DNA of 64,000 nt from Sphingomonas sp. JC676 (GCF_014489075.1 NZ_JACTGR010000001.1:868001-932000); one strand, 5' to 3'; shown: positions 38,907 through 49,666, counted from the first letter of the stretch. Notes: generated by a model not told the origin, from the sequence alone. Numbers and translations: made by a program.

Positions 38907-40181
38907 ATGGCCGAAGCCAAACCCATGCCCATGCCTCAAGGAGCCACCGGCGTATTGGTGCTCGCTTCAGGAGACGTGGTCTGGGGCCGCGGATTCGGTG
39001 CCGAGGGGCAGGCAGTGGGCGAGGTGTGCTTCCACACCGCGATGACCGGCTATCAGGAGATCATGACCGATCCGAGCTTCGCCGGTCAGATCATCAACTT
39101 CACCTTTCCGCATATCGGCAATGTCGGCGCGAATCCCGACGATTTCGAGGCTGATACGCCGCACGCGCTGGGCATGATCGTCCGCGAGGACGTGACCGAG
39201 CCGAGCAATTTCCGCAGCAACGAGCATCTCGATAGCTGGATGAAGAAGCATGCGCGGATCGGCCTGGCCGGGATCGACACCCGCGCGCTCACCCGCCGCA
39301 TCCGCACCGGCGGCGCCCCCAACGGGGTGATCGCGCATTCGCCGACCGGCGAGTTCGACATCCCTTTGCTCTTGCAGATGGCTCGCGAATGGCCGGGGCT
39401 GGAGGGCATGGACCTGGCGATCACGGTGACGGTCGAGACGCATTATGGCTGGGAAGGCGGCGTCTGGCGGCTTGGGTTTGGCTATGAGGCTTCTTCTTCT
39501 CCCCTCCCGCTTGCGGGAGGGGCAGGGGGTGGGCCCACGCTCACGGACGATACCGCTGCTGGAGAGCGGGCGTCCACCCCTAACCCCTCCCGCTTGCGGG
39601 AGGGGGATGACAGGCCCCATGTCGTCGCGATCGATTACGGCTCGAAGCGCAACATCTTCCGCAACCTGGTCCAGGCCGGCGCCAAGGTGACCGTGCTGCC
39701 GGCGACCGCGACCTTCGAACAGGTCATGTCGTTCGCGCCCGACGGCTTCTTCCTGTCGAACGGCCCGGGCGACCCCGCCGCGACGGCGGAATATGCCGTG
39801 CCGGTGATCCGCGAACTGCTCGAGACCGGCAAGCCTTTGTTCGGCATCTGCCTAGGGCACCAGCTGCTGGGCCTCGCCGTGGGCGCCGAGACCACCAAGA
39901 TGTTCCAGGGCCATCGCGGCGCCAACCACCCGGTAAAGCGGCTGAGCGACGGCGCGGTCGAGATCACCAGCATGAACCACGGCTTCGCGGTCGAGCGCGA
40001 GACTTTGCCCGCCAACGCGCGCGAGACGCATGTGTCGCTGTTCGACGGCAGCAATGCCGGGATCGAGCTGACCGACAAGCCGGCCTTCAGCGTGCAATAT
40101 CATCCCGAGGCGAGCCCCGGGCCGCAGGACAGCTTCTATTTGTTCGAGAAGTTCGTGGGCAGCCTGAAGGGGAGTCGTTGA
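38907..40181 (+). CDS. carA: Carbamoyl-phosphate synthase small subunit, with an in-frame repeat insertion
   Basis: A 424-residue glutaminase subunit that passes ammonia to CarB. The N-terminal domain has TGYQEIMTDPSFAGQI; the class I amidotransferase part has FLSNGPGDPAAT, the nucleophile in GICLGHQ, and the final YHPEASPGP. Between them, about 35 codons at 39501-39605 are a complete copy of palindromic repeat family 1, in frame with no stop, so the protein is longer than the usual ~390. The insertion lies in the linker before HVVAIDYGSK. ATG 38907 gives MAEAKPMPMPQGATG; ATG 38889 is a six-residue longer option. Confidence 0.92.
   Translation: MAEAKPMPMPQGATGVLVLASGDVVWGRGFGAEGQAVGEVCFHTAMTGYQEIMTDPSFAGQIINFTFPHIGNVGANPDDFEADTPHALGMIVREDVTEPSNFRSNEHLDSWMKKHARIGLAGIDTRALTRRIRTGGAPNGVIAHSPTGEFDIPLLLQMAREWPGLEGMDLAITVTVETHYGWEGGVWRLGFGYEASSSPLPLAGGAGGGPTLTDDTAAGERASTPNPSRLREGDDRPHVVAIDYGSKRNIFRNLVQAGAKVTVLPATATFEQVMSFAPDGFFLSNGPGDPAATAEYAVPVIRELLETGKPLFGICLGHQLLGLAVGAETTKMFQGHRGANHPVKRLSDGAVEITSMNHGFAVERETLPANARETHVSLFDGSNAGIELTDKPAFSVQYHPEASPGPQDSFYLFEKFVGSLKGSR
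39501..39605. repeat. Palindromic repeat family 1 inside carA (copy D)
   Basis: A 105-bp short form: left unit CCCCTCCCGCTTGCGGGAGG(GG)CAGGGGGTGGGC, a short centre, and right unit GGAGAGCGGGCGTCCACCCC-TAA-CCCCTCCCGCTTGCGGGAGG(GG). Its length is a multiple of three; in the carA frame it reads SPLPLAGGAGGGPTLTDD and onward without a stop. Confidence 0.9.
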
Positions 40182-40237
40182 TGCTCTTCACGCTGCTCCT
40201 CGTTCCGCAGAGTGCTGTGCAGCGGAAGGGATCGTAA
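40181..40237 (+). pseudogene. Short reading after carA, likely debris
   Basis: ATG overlapping the carA stop gives an 18-residue peptide, MLFTLLLVPQSAVQRKGS. It looks like the beginning of a signal peptide cut short by TAA. Probably the remnant of a small gene once placed between carA and carB. Confidence 0.3.
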
Positions 40238-40263
40238 TGGGCGCGGGGATTTCCTGCCTTACC

Positions 40264-40316
40264 GAGGCGAGTCCAGGGCCGCAGGACAGCTTCTATCTGT
40301 TCGAGCGGTTCGTGGG
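40264..40316 (+). repeat. carA: Duplicated 3' end of carA
   Basis: These 53 bases match carA 40107-40159 at 48 positions and would encode EASPGPQDSFYLFERFVG; in carA the same place reads EASPGPQDSFYLFEKFVG. They sit in a 31-codon reading (40237-40332) that is probably not a gene. Differences are mainly synonymous, so the copy looks like the end of another carA allele rather than a fresh tandem duplication. Confidence 0.75.
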
Positions 40317-40334
40317 GATGATGAACGGGTGACT

Positions 40335-40685
40335 ATGCTGACTGACATTCCTCACCAGTCTCTGGTCGTCGCCCGCGCTGAATCCGTTGAGCAGCCGACC
40401 TGCAAGTCAGACCCTTGCATCACAGTGGACGGCAAGGTGATGATATTGGTTGGTTGGCTGGTCACCGGCGAGCAGGACGCGCTCGACAGGGTAAAAAATG
40501 CCCTCACATCCTCGTACTGGTCTATCACGGCACCGTGGAAGACCGGCGATCGCCTCACTCTCCGCATTTACACTCAGGGAAAGAGTCCCGATGCGGCGGC
40601 GGGCATAGAAAAGCGGCTAAAGTCATTAGAATTTGGAAGGCTGGAAGTGAAGTCGATGATGATCCCGGCACCGGGAGCAAACTAA
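40335..40685 (+). CDS. Hypothetical protein between carA and carB
   Basis: A 116-residue soluble protein ([17 protein letters not shown] ... [11 protein letters not shown]) with [21 protein letters not shown] and a C-terminal part [16 protein letters not shown] recognise no family. Base use is visibly less GC-rich than carA and carB. GTG 40329 is an alternative start that overlaps the preceding stop. Its TAA overlaps the carB ATG, so it is translated with carB. It may be an insertion into the carAB unit. Confidence 0.5.
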   Translation: MLTDIPHQSLVVARAESVEQPTCKSDPCITVDGKVMILVGWLVTGEQDALDRVKNALTSSYWSITAPWKTGDRLTLRIYTQGKSPDAAAGIEKRLKSLEFGRLEVKSMMIPAPGAN

Positions 40686-43600
40686 TGCCCAAACGCACCG
40701 ACATCTCCTCCATCCTCGTCATCGGCGCAGGGCCTATCGTGATAGGCCAGGCGTGCGAGTTCGATTATTCGGGCACGCAGGCGATCAAGGCGCTCAAGGA
40801 AGAGGGCTATCGCATCGTCCTGGTCAATTCGAACCCGGCGACGATTATGACCGATCCCGAGCTGGCCGACGCGACCTATGTCGAGCCGATCACCCCGGCG
40901 ATCGTCGCGCGGATCATCGAGAAGGAGCGCCCCGACGCGGTGCTGCCGACGATGGGCGGGCAGACCGCGCTCAACACCGCGCTGGCGCTCGCGCAGGACG
41001 GCACGCTGGAGAAATACGGCTGCATCATGATTGGCGCCGACGCCGAGGCGATCGACAAGGCCGAGGACCGGCTGAAGTTCAAGGACGCGATGACCAGGAT
41101 CGGGCTCGAAAGCGCCCGCAGCCATATCGCACACTCGATGCCGGAAGCGTTGGCCGGGCTCGAACATGTCGGCCTGCCCGCGATCGTCCGCCCGAGCTTC
41201 ACGCTAGGCGGCACCGGCGGCGGCATCGCGTACAACCGCGAGGAATTCTGCGACATCGTCCGCAAGGGGCTCGACGCCTCGCCGACGAGCGAGGTCCTGA
41301 TCGAGGAATCGCTCCTCGGTTGGAAGGAATATGAGATGGAGGTTGTCCGCGATCGCAAGGACAACTGCATCATCGTGTGTTCGATTGAGAACATCGATCC
41401 GATGGGCACGCACACCGGCGATTCGATCACCGTCGCGCCGGCACTGACGCTGACCGACAAGGAATACCAGATCATGCGCAATGCATCGATCGCGGTGCTC
41501 CGGGAAATCGGCGTCGAAACCGGCGGTTCGAACGTGCAGTTCGCAGTCAATCCGAAGGACGGCCGGCTGATCGTCATCGAGATGAACCCGCGCGTCTCGC
41601 GGTCCTCGGCGCTGGCGTCGAAGGCGACGGGCTTCCCGATCGCCAAGGTCGCGGCCAAATTGGCGGTGGGCTATACGCTCGACGAGATCGAGAACGACAT
41701 CACCGGCGCGACGCCGGCGAGCTTCGAGCCGACGATCGACTATATCGTCACCAAGATACCCCGCTTCGCCTTCGAGAAGTTCAAGGGCGCCGAAGCGGTA
41801 CTGGGCACCGCGATGAAGTCGGTCGGCGAGGTGATGGCGATCGGCCGCTCGATCCATGAATCGATGCAAAAGGCGCTGCGCGGGCTGGAGACGGGCCTTT
41901 CGGGCTTCAACGATGTCGATGCGCTCGTCGGCGCGCGCCGCGACGTGATCGAGGCGGCGCTGGCCGCGCGGACGCCCGACCGGCTGCTGGCCGCGGCGCA
42001 GGCGATGCGCGAGGGCTTCACCGTCGCCGAGGTCCATGCGCTGACCCAGTACGACCCCTGGTTCCTCGAGCGCATCCGCGAGATCATCGAGGCCGAGGCG
42101 GCGATCATCGACCATGGCCTGCCGCAGGACGCGGCGGGGATGCGCAAGTTGAAGGCGATGGGCTTCAGCGACAAGCGCCTGGCCTATCTCTCGCTCAAGT
42201 CCGCCAATTTGCCCAAGGGCACCGAGCGCGGCATCGCCCGCGGCTCGGGCCTGGTGCGCGACGTGGTCAAGGCGATGACCGGCGGCGTGACCGAGCAGGA
42301 AGTGCGTGCGCTGCGCCAGCGGCTGGGCGTGCGCCCGGTGTTCAAGCGGATCGACACCTGCGCGGCCGAGTTCGAGGCGAAGACGCCGTACATGTACTCG
42401 ACCTATGAGGCGCCGAGCTTCGGCGAGCCCGAGAACGAGTCCAACCCGACCGACCGCAAGAAGATCGTGATCCTTGGCGGCGGTCCGAACCGGATCGGGC
42501 AGGGCATCGAGTTCGATTATTGCTGCTGCCATGCCTGCTTCGCGCTGGCTGAGGCGGGCTATGAGACAATCATGATCAACTGCAATCCGGAGACGGTGAG
42601 CACCGATTACGACACGTCCGACCGCCTCTATTTCGAGCCGCTGACCGCCGAGGACGTGCTCGAGATCCTCGAGATCGAGAAGTCGAACGGTACGCTTGTC
42701 GGCGTGATCGTCCAGTTCGGCGGCCAGACTCCGCTCAACCTGGCGCAGGCGCTGGAGGATGCGGGCATTCCGATCCTTGGTACCTCGCCCGATGCGATCG
42801 ACCTCGCAGAGGACCGGGAGCGCTTTGCCGCCCTCGTCCAGAAGCTGGGTCTCCGCCAGCCGGCCAACGGCATCGCCCGCAGCCGCGACGAAGCGGTGCG
42901 GGTGGCCGAACGGATCGGCTACCCGGTGCTGATGCGCCCGAGCTACGTGCTCGGCGGGCGCGCGATGGAGATCGTCGACAGCCTCGGCCAGCTCGACGAC
43001 TATATCCAGACCGCGGTGCAGGTCTCCGGCACCTCGCCGGTGCTGATCGACCAGTATCTGCGCGACGCGATCGAAGTCGATGTCGACGCGATCGCCGACG
43101 GCACCGACGTGGTGGTCGCGGGCGTGCTCCAGCATATCGAGGAGGCGGGCGTCCATTCGGGCGACAGCGCCTGCTCGATCCCGCCCTACAGCCTGCCCGC
43201 CGATATCATCGCCGAGATCGAGCGCCAGACCGAGGCGCTGGCCCGGGCGCTCAAGGTCAAGGGGCTGATGAACATCCAGTTCGCGGTCAAGGACGGCCAG
43301 GTCTATCTGATCGAGGTGAACCCGCGTGCTTCGCGGACAGTGCCCTTCGTCGCCAAGGCGATCGGCATTCCCATCGCCAAGATCGCCAGCCGCGTGATGG
43401 CGGGCGAGAAGCTCAAGAACCTGCCGAAGATCGACCGCAACATCGATTATATCGCGGTCAAGGAGGCGGTGTTCCCCTGGGCGCGCTTCCCAGGCGTCGA
43501 TCCAGTGCTCTCACCCGAAATGAAGTCCACGGGCGAAGTGATGGGAATCGACCGCGATTTCGCGATCGCCTTCGCCAAGTCGCAGCTCGGCGCGGGCACG

Positions 43601-44020
43601 GTGCTGCCGGCCTCCGGCACGTTGTTCGTCAGCGTCAAGGACAGCGACAAGCCCGTGGTGTTGCCCGGCGTGCGCATCTTGGCCGGTCTCGGCTTCAGCA
43701 TCATCGCCACCGGAGGTACCGCGGATTATCTGATCGCCGAGGGGATCGCGGTCGAGCGGGTCAACAAGGTGGCGCAGGGGCGGCCGCACATCGTCGACCG
43801 GATTCAGGACGGCGCGGTCGACATCATCTTCAACTCGACCGAAGGCTGGCAGTCGCTCAAGGACTCCTCAAGCATCCGCGCCTCGGCATTGTCGCAGAAG
43901 ATACCGTATTTCACGACCGCGCCTGCGAGCGTGGCTGCGGCACGGGCCATCGAAGCGCTTTCCCGCCAGACGCTTGATGTTTGCCCTTTGCAGTCTTACT
44001 ATTCGCATTCGCACAATTGA
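40685..44020 (+). CDS. carB: Carbamoyl-phosphate synthase large subunit
   Basis: A 1111-residue synthase making carbamoyl phosphate for arginine and pyrimidines. Two homologous ATP-grasp halves are seen: [20 protein letters not shown] and [16 protein letters not shown] in the first, [20 protein letters not shown] and [15 protein letters not shown] in the second. The C-terminal MGS-like allosteric domain includes [12 protein letters not shown] 40685 overlaps the preceding hypothetical gene (TAATG). Full length, about 30-40 residues longer than E. coli. Confidence 0.97.
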   Translation: MPKRTDISSILVIGAGPIVIGQACEFDYSGTQAIKALKEEGYRIVLVNSNPATIMTDPELADATYVEPITPAIVARIIEKERPDAVLPTMGGQTALNTALALAQDGTLEKYGCIMIGADAEAIDKAEDRLKFKDAMTRIGLESARSHIAHSMPEALAGLEHVGLPAIVRPSFTLGGTGGGIAYNREEFCDIVRKGLDASPTSEVLIEESLLGWKEYEMEVVRDRKDNCIIVCSIENIDPMGTHTGDSITVAPALTLTDKEYQIMRNASIAVLREIGVETGGSNVQFAVNPKDGRLIVIEMNPRVSRSSALASKATGFPIAKVAAKLAVGYTLDEIENDITGATPASFEPTIDYIVTKIPRFAFEKFKGAEAVLGTAMKSVGEVMAIGRSIHESMQKALRGLETGLSGFNDVDALVGARRDVIEAALAARTPDRLLAAAQAMREGFTVAEVHALTQYDPWFLERIREIIEAEAAIIDHGLPQDAAGMRKLKAMGFSDKRLAYLSLKSANLPKGTERGIARGSGLVRDVVKAMTGGVTEQEVRALRQRLGVRPVFKRIDTCAAEFEAKTPYMYSTYEAPSFGEPENESNPTDRKKIVILGGGPNRIGQGIEFDYCCCHACFALAEAGYETIMINCNPETVSTDYDTSDRLYFEPLTAEDVLEILEIEKSNGTLVGVIVQFGGQTPLNLAQALEDAGIPILGTSPDAIDLAEDRERFAALVQKLGLRQPANGIARSRDEAVRVAERIGYPVLMRPSYVLGGRAMEIVDSLGQLDDYIQTAVQVSGTSPVLIDQYLRDAIEVDVDAIADGTDVVVAGVLQHIEEAGVHSGDSACSIPPYSLPADIIAEIERQTEALARALKVKGLMNIQFAVKDGQVYLIEVNPRASRTVPFVAKAIGIPIAKIASRVMAGEKLKNLPKIDRNIDYIAVKEAVFPWARFPGVDPVLSPEMKSTGEVMGIDRDFAIAFAKSQLGAGTVLPASGTLFVSVKDSDKPVVLPGVRILAGLGFSIIATGGTADYLIAEGIAVERVNKVAQGRPHIVDRIQDGAVDIIFNSTEGWQSLKDSSSIRASALSQKIPYFTTAPASVAAARAIEALSRQTLDVCPLQSYYSHSHN

Positions 44021-44045
44021 TCTCCCCAACCGGTGTTAGTGTGCG

Positions 44046-44067
44046 AGCGTCTCGATTGTGAGACGCT
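44046..44067 (+). terminator. Hairpin after carB (possible terminator or leader structure of greA)
   Basis: AGCGTCTC and GAGACGCT form an eight-base stem around GATTGT. No T-run follows directly; TTTTAAGGA comes later and holds the greA ribosome binding site. It may be a weak terminator or a leader hairpin. Confidence 0.35.
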
Positions 44068-44097
44068 TGGGGCCCGGGGCGTTTTAAGGACGAGTGT

Positions 44098-44574
44098 ATG
44101 GCGACGGTCGAAAAGATGCCGATGCTGGCTGAGGGCTATGACAAGCTCAATGCGGAGCTGAAGCGCCTGAAAATCGAGCGGCCGCAGATTGTGGACGCAA
44201 TCGAGGAAGCGCGCGCGCACGGCGATTTGTCGGAAAACGCCGAATATCACGCCGCCAAGGAGCGCCAGGGCCAGATTGAGGCGAGCATCGCCGATATCGA
44301 GGACAAGCTCAGCCGCGCGCAGATCATCGATCCGCGCGACCTGTCGGGCGACAAGGTGGTGTTCGGCGCGACCGTGACCCTGCGCGACGAGGACGAGAAG
44401 GCGATCAAGTATCAGATCGTCGGCCAGACCGAGGCGGATGCCAATAAGGGCCGCATCTCGTACAACTCGCCGCTCGGCCGCGCGCTGATTGGTCGCAAGG
44501 TCGACGAGGAAGTCGAAGTGTCGGTGCCGGCGGGCGACCGATACTATCTGGTGTCGCGCATCGAATTCATCTGA
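44098..44574 (+). CDS. greA: Transcription elongation factor GreA
   Basis: A 158-residue factor that rescues backtracked RNA polymerase by promoting RNA cleavage. The N-terminal coiled coil carries the acidic tip [18 protein letters not shown], with Asp and Glu at the expected places; the C-terminal FKBP-like domain ends [19 protein letters not shown] precedes the ATG. The rhomboid gene follows within four bases. Confidence 0.96.
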   Translation: MATVEKMPMLAEGYDKLNAELKRLKIERPQIVDAIEEARAHGDLSENAEYHAAKERQGQIEASIADIEDKLSRAQIIDPRDLSGDKVVFGATVTLRDEDEKAIKYQIVGQTEADANKGRISYNSPLGRALIGRKVDEEVEVSVPAGDRYYLVSRIEFI

Positions 44575-44578
44575 GACC

Positions 44579-45214
44579 ATGTCGATGGACCGCCTGACGG
44601 CGACCACGGCGATCGTGCTGCTCACCATCGCGGTGAGCGCGCTGGTGACGCTGTCTCCCTATGCCACGGATATCCAGGTGCTGGCCGGGTTCATCCCCGC
44701 GCGGCTGAGCGGTGCCGTGGTATTTCCCGGGCTGACCGCGGTTCCGGCCTGGCTGACGCCGCTCAGCTGTGCGCTGATCCATGCCGGCTTCTTCCACCTC
44801 GGCATGAACATGCTCATGCTCGGCTTTACCGGCAGCGCCACCGAGCGCGCGCTGGGGCCGGTTGGCATCATCGTCCTCTATCTGGTCGGCGCCTATGCCG
44901 CCGCGTTCGCGCAATGGGCGGCGGGCCCGCTTTCGGTCACCCCGATGGTGGGTGCCAGTGGCGCGGCTTCGGCGGTGGTCGGCGCCTATTCGCTGCTCTA
45001 CGGCCAGCCCAAGGCCAAGGCGATTGGACCGATCCCCGCGCGGGCGATCCACATCCTGTGGCTCGCCGTTGCCTGGACGCTCGTCAACCTGCTGATGGCG
45101 ACTGCGTTTTTGCAGGGCGGCGTGGCGATCGCCGCCGCGGCGCATATCGGCGGTTTCTTCGCGGGCCTCGCGCTGGCGGGCCCGCTGTTCCGGTGGCGTT
45201 GGCGGAAAGCCTGA
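44579..45214 (+). CDS. Rhomboid-family intramembrane serine protease
   Basis: A 211-residue protein with about six helices. The rhomboid catalytic elements are all present: HLGMN (His73, Asn77), VGASGA with Ser127, and AHIGGFFAG with His189. It should cut membrane-embedded substrates. It begins four bases after greA, so the two are likely co-transcribed without an obvious functional link. Confidence 0.9.
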   Translation: MSMDRLTATTAIVLLTIAVSALVTLSPYATDIQVLAGFIPARLSGAVVFPGLTAVPAWLTPLSCALIHAGFFHLGMNMLMLGFTGSATERALGPVGIIVLYLVGAYAAAFAQWAAGPLSVTPMVGASGAASAVVGAYSLLYGQPKAKAIGPIPARAIHILWLAVAWTLVNLLMATAFLQGGVAIAAAAHIGGFFAGLALAGPLFRWRWRKA

Positions 45215-45218
45215 GCGT

Positions 45219-45437
45219 TCAAGCCTGCAGATCGGGCTCGAGCAGCCGGTGCAGGTGCACCACGACATAGCGCATCTCGGCATCGTCGACGGTACGCTGC
45301 GCGGCGCTGCGCCACGCTTTTTCGGCGCTGGCATAATCGGGGAAGATGCCGACCACGTCGAGTTGCGACGGATCCTTGAAATCGAGAGTCTGCGGATCGG
45401 CCACACGGCCGCCGAAGACCAGGTGAAGCTTGCTCAA
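45219..45437 (-). CDS. DUF4170 family protein
   Basis: A 72-residue protein: SKLHLVFGGRVADPQTLDF, then IFPDYASAEKAWRSAAQRTV and YVVVHLHRLLEPD. This matches DUF4170, a small alphaproteobacterial family of unknown function. TTG 45437 is chosen because AGGAGG lies eight bases upstream and the family begins at this point; a reading from 45494 adds a non-conserved head. Its stop faces the rhomboid stop. Confidence 0.8.
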   Translation of the reverse strand: MSKLHLVFGGRVADPQTLDFKDPSQLDVVGIFPDYASAEKAWRSAAQRTVDDAEMRYVVVHLHRLLEPDLQA

Positions 45438-45511
45438 TTGGGCCTCCTGGGGTGCGGTCGCCGCAGGCCTTAGCGGGTCTGCGGCGGCGCTCAACCCTTT
45501 ATAGGCCGGTT

Positions 45512-45853
45512 TCAGACCTTGGCGTTCGCGCCCTTGGCCGCGTCGATGATGTTTCCGAACAGCGCAGAGACGCGTTCTCTGGTCGCGTCGCGGGCTGGGA
45601 GGAGCGAATCGATCTCTTCGCGACCGGTCTCCTTGGCCGCTTTCACAGCCGCGGTTGCGCGTTCGGCGAGCTTCTTGCCGACAGGGTCGAGCGCCTTACG
45701 CTCGCGCTCGAGTCGGGGGAGCAGCATGCCGATCAGGACGCCGAGTGCGACACCGCCGGCGAGCAGCACGGCGGGGTTGTCGCCGATCGTATCGGTGGCT
45801 GCACTTTTCTTCGTCGCGGGCGTGCGGGCGACGCTCGTGGTGCCGTTGCTCAT
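45512..45853 (-). CDS. Small membrane-anchored protein (YqjD/DUF883-like context)
   Basis: A 113-residue protein with a single helix (NPAVLLAGGVALGVLIGMLL) and an Ala/Lys/Arg-rich amphipathic tail. Last of four overlapping minus-strand genes resembling the enterobacterial yqjD-yqjE-type group. Members of that type are ribosome- or membrane-associated stress proteins. Its ATG overlaps the upstream stop. No firm family. Confidence 0.6.
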   Translation of the reverse strand: MSNGTTSVARTPATKKSAATDTIGDNPAVLLAGGVALGVLIGMLLPRLERERKALDPVGKKLAERATAAVKAAKETGREEIDSLLPARDATRERVSALFGNIIDAAKGANAKV

Positions 45854-46206
45854 TTCGATTGTCCTTTCGCGGTCTTCGCGGGTCTGTGTTCCTGCTTCAA
45901 ACCCTTGGGGTTGGCAGGGGTTTCATGCTTGCGCTTGCGGCCGCCGACGATGTCGCCGATCCAGCCGCGTGCCATGACGAGGCCGATCGCGCCGGTGATC
46001 GCGGCGACGGCGAACGGTCGACTACGCACCGCCTCGGCGCCCTTGCGCGCGACCGAGGCGACGCCCTGCGCGGCGCTTTCGACGGCGTCCTGCGCGAGGT
46101 TCGAGGGCTTGAGGCGGGTCTGCACCTCGCCGAGCGTGCCGAAGAGGCGCGCGCGGGCGAGCTTTACTCGGGCCTCGGCGATGCCGATGTCGGGTGGTCC
46201 GCTCAC
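45850..46206 (-). CDS. DUF3618 family membrane protein
   Basis: A 118-residue protein starting at GTG 46206 (overlap with the upstream stop). The part IAEARVKLARARLFGTLGEV followed by LKPSNLAQDAVESAAQG is the DUF3618 pattern; a helix (RPFAVAAITGAIGLVMARGW) and a basic tail follow. Function unknown. Part of the YqjD/E-like cluster. Confidence 0.75.
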   Translation of the reverse strand: MSGPPDIGIAEARVKLARARLFGTLGEVQTRLKPSNLAQDAVESAAQGVASVARKGAEAVRSRPFAVAAITGAIGLVMARGWIGDIVGGRKRKHETPANPKGLKQEHRPAKTAKGQSK

Positions 46207-46544
46207 TATTTGTCCTTCAGGACACGCTTGACGTGGAGCCAGGCGAGCCGGGCCATGATGCCGGCTAGCCCCAGCGCCACGGCCACCACGATCAACGTGG
46301 CCCAACCCGGTCCGACGAGCGGTGACAGTGTAAGTACCGATCCGACGACCAACGCAACCGCCGCGGCCAATGCCAGGGCGGCTGCGACAGCGCCCGTCCA
46401 AAGAGCAGCACTAGCCTCGCTCAGCTTGCCGCGCGCGAGCGCGTAATAATAATCGAGTTCGGCCTGCCCGAACGCCTTGGCGTCATCGGCGAGTCGCGTC
46501 AGCAGCTCGCCGATGCCCTGTTCCTGCTGTTCCGGCTCCGGCAC
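46206..46544 (-). CDS. Phage-holin-family (YqjE-like) membrane protein
   Basis: A 112-residue protein with an amphipathic head (GELLTRLADDAKAFGQAELD) and two helices (AAALALAAAVALVVGSVLTL, WATLIVVAVALGLAGIMARL). This is the pattern of the actinobacterial holin-X/YqjE family, which is chromosomal and not evidence for a phage. It follows a DUF883-like gene as in E. coli yqjD-yqjE. Confidence 0.75.
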   Translation of the reverse strand: MPEPEQQEQGIGELLTRLADDAKAFGQAELDYYYALARGKLSEASAALWTGAVAAALALAAAVALVVGSVLTLSPLVGPGWATLIVVAVALGLAGIMARLAWLHVKRVLKDK

Positions 46545-46559
46545 CCCCCGCGACGCCTG

Positions 46560-47045
46560 TTATGCGTCGGGCTTGGATTTGGGTTCGCCGGCATCGGCTG
46601 CCGCATCGATCCCAGACTTGATCAGCCGCGCGAGGACGAAGCCGACTGCCGCGGCGGTGCCGACTGCGATCACCGGACTCTTCTTCACGAAATCGGTCGC
46701 GCCGGCGAGCAAGTCGTCGACATCCTTGCCGCGCAGCGATTCGGCGAAGTTCGAAATGCCGTCGGCGGCGGACCGGGCGTATCGGCCGTAATCCTCGCCG
46801 AGCTTGGAATCGACGTCCTCGGCCGCGTTCTTCATCATCTTGGCGACCTCATCGAGCGCGCTGGTCGCCTTGTCCTTGCCTTCGCCGGCAAAGGCACGCG
46901 CGCGATCGGCGGCCTGGCTGGTGAACTTGCCGGCTTCCTCGCGGATCGTGTCGGCGGCGCTGCGCTTGGCTGCGCCCGCTTCAGCGGCGGCATCCTTCAC
47001 CAGCGTATCGGTCGCGTCGCTGATTCCCGTCGTTTCGTCTGCCAT
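46560..47045 (-). CDS. YqjD/DUF883-like membrane-anchored protein
   Basis: A 161-residue protein starting at the ATG at 47045 (MADETTGISDATDTLVK). A long Ala/Lys/Asp amphipathic helix is followed by FVKKSPVIAVGTAAAVGFVL, a C-terminal membrane anchor with the GYxxxxxP-like position SP. E. coli YqjD has this order and binds ribosomes in stationary phase. First gene of the four-gene group. Confidence 0.7.
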   Translation of the reverse strand: MADETTGISDATDTLVKDAAAEAGAAKRSAADTIREEAGKFTSQAADRARAFAGEGKDKATSALDEVAKMMKNAAEDVDSKLGEDYGRYARSAADGISNFAESLRGKDVDDLLAGATDFVKKSPVIAVGTAAAVGFVLARLIKSGIDAAADAGEPKSKPDA

Positions 47046-47133
47046 GTAAAAAACTCCCATGTCTCGTGCGAAACAACAACGGCCGCGTTTGCGAGTTCCA
47101 TCCGGAGCCGTTAGAGGCACGCCCGCGCCCCAA

Positions 47134-48430
<1,297 letters not shown>

Positions 48431-48489
48431 TCACTTCCGTAGCTATACGGCCCTTGATTAGCGCACTTGGTTAAGCGAGAATCAACTTC

Positions 48490-48807
48490 ATGAAGCGCGC
48501 TTCTCCTGTTCAGACCCTTCTACGCCGCGCGGGACTTCCCGCCGCGGTGCTGATTGCGATCTGTTTCTTCGCGTACAATGCCGTTTTGGGGCCGAACGGC
48601 ATCGTCGCGGCCAAGGAAGTGCGCCACGATCTGGAGCAGAAGAACCAGGAGTTCGCCGCGCTCCAGAAGAAGCGCGCCGAGATCAAGAACCGCGTCGACC
48701 TGCTCGATCCCAAGCGCGGCGCCGATCCCGACATGGTCGAAGAACTCGCGCGCAAGCAGCTCAATGTCGTGCGCCCTGATGAAGTGATCGTCCCGCTCAA
48801 CAAGTAG
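48490..48807 (+). CDS. FtsB/DivIC-like septum formation initiator
   Basis: A 105-residue protein with one helix (LPAAVLIAICFFAYNAVLGP) and a coiled coil (RHDLEQKNQEFAALQKKRAE), followed by the FtsB-type end MVEELARKQLNVVRPDEVIV. FtsB links FtsL and FtsQ in the divisome. Its place directly after eno is the classical one. The last 11 bases overlap the convergent NmrA gene. Confidence 0.88.
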   Translation: MKRASPVQTLLRRAGLPAAVLIAICFFAYNAVLGPNGIVAAKEVRHDLEQKNQEFAALQKKRAEIKNRVDLLDPKRGADPDMVEELARKQLNVVRPDEVIVPLNK

Positions 48808-49666
48808 GGCGCTCGACCAGCTTGCGCAGCGCTTGCTCCAGCGTCGTGCTGCCACGCAGCCGCTCGGCGCCCGGTGCCCCGAAGGCGATCCAGCCCTGAT
48901 TGACTCCGTCGAGCATTTGCATGCGGGGCAGGGGATTGCTCATGCCGCGGGCACGGAACATGCCCTCCCATTCCTCGCGCGGAACGGCCTCGGCGCGTAC
49001 CGGCTTGCGGAGAATTGCGCCGAGCGTGGCGGCAATGTCCAATGGCGACACAAGCGCTGGCCCTTGCAGTTCGACGACATGCTCGCCCTGCCAGTTCCGC
49101 TGGAGCAGTGCGGCCGCGGTGCTGCCGACGTCATCGGTGGCGATCATCGGGATCGCGCCGTCGAGCGGCTGGAGGAAGCTCGGGATCACGCCATTTTCGC
49201 GCGCCGGTGCGATGTCCCACGAGGCATTCTCCATGAACCAACAGGCACGCAGGAAGGCGACGGGCATCGGCAGCGTCCGCAGTTCCTGTTCCATCAGGCG
49301 AAGCTGGTTGAGCAGGTTAGGCCGCGCGCTGTCGGCGCCGATCGTCGACAGGCACACCACCCGGTCCGGTTTTGCTTCCAACAGTGCCGAGCGCACCGCG
49401 GCGATCACCGCCCGGGCCTCTCGAAAATCCGGCGAGGGATCGAAGACCGGCGGCAGCAGGATGAACACCGCCTCCGCTCCGGAGAAGGCGGCGGTGAGCG
49501 CGGCGGAATCGTCCATGTCGGCGCGTGTGAAGCTACAGCCCTGTTCGATCCAATCCGCTGCCTTTGCCGGATCGCGCGCGACTGCGCGGACTAGCTTGCC
49601 GGCGGCCAGCAGCGTGCGTGCGACCGCACCGCCGACCTGACCCGTGATGCCCGTGATTGCGTACAT
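48797..49666 (-). CDS. NAD(P)-binding NmrA-like oxidoreductase/sensor
   Basis: A 289-residue Rossmann protein: MYAITGITGQVGGAVARTLL begins with the nucleotide-binding glycine motif; VVCLSTIGADSARPNLLNQL and FLRACWFMENASWD follow as in the NmrA/YtfG (quinone reductase or redox sensor) group. The ATG at 49666 has GGAGG five bases upstream; a start at 49684 adds six residues. Divergent from a LysR gene, which probably controls it. Confidence 0.85.
   Translation of the reverse strand: MYAITGITGQVGGAVARTLLAAGKLVRAVARDPAKAADWIEQGCSFTRADMDDSAALTAAFSGAEAVFILLPPVFDPSPDFREARAVIAAVRSALLEAKPDRVVCLSTIGADSARPNLLNQLRLMEQELRTLPMPVAFLRACWFMENASWDIAPARENGVIPSFLQPLDGAIPMIATDDVGSTAAALLQRNWQGEHVVELQGPALVSPLDIAATLGAILRKPVRAEAVPREEWEGMFRARGMSNPLPRMQMLDGVNQGWIAFGAPGAERLRGSTTLEQALRKLVERPTC

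Noticed and set aside
40237-40332. A 31-residue gene containing the carA tail copy
   Set aside because: Its only recognisable content is the duplicated carA end, with no sign of selection as a separate gene.
46206-46544. Holin gene as evidence of a prophage
   Set aside because: The protein belongs to a chromosomal holin-like/YqjE family and no other phage genes are present.
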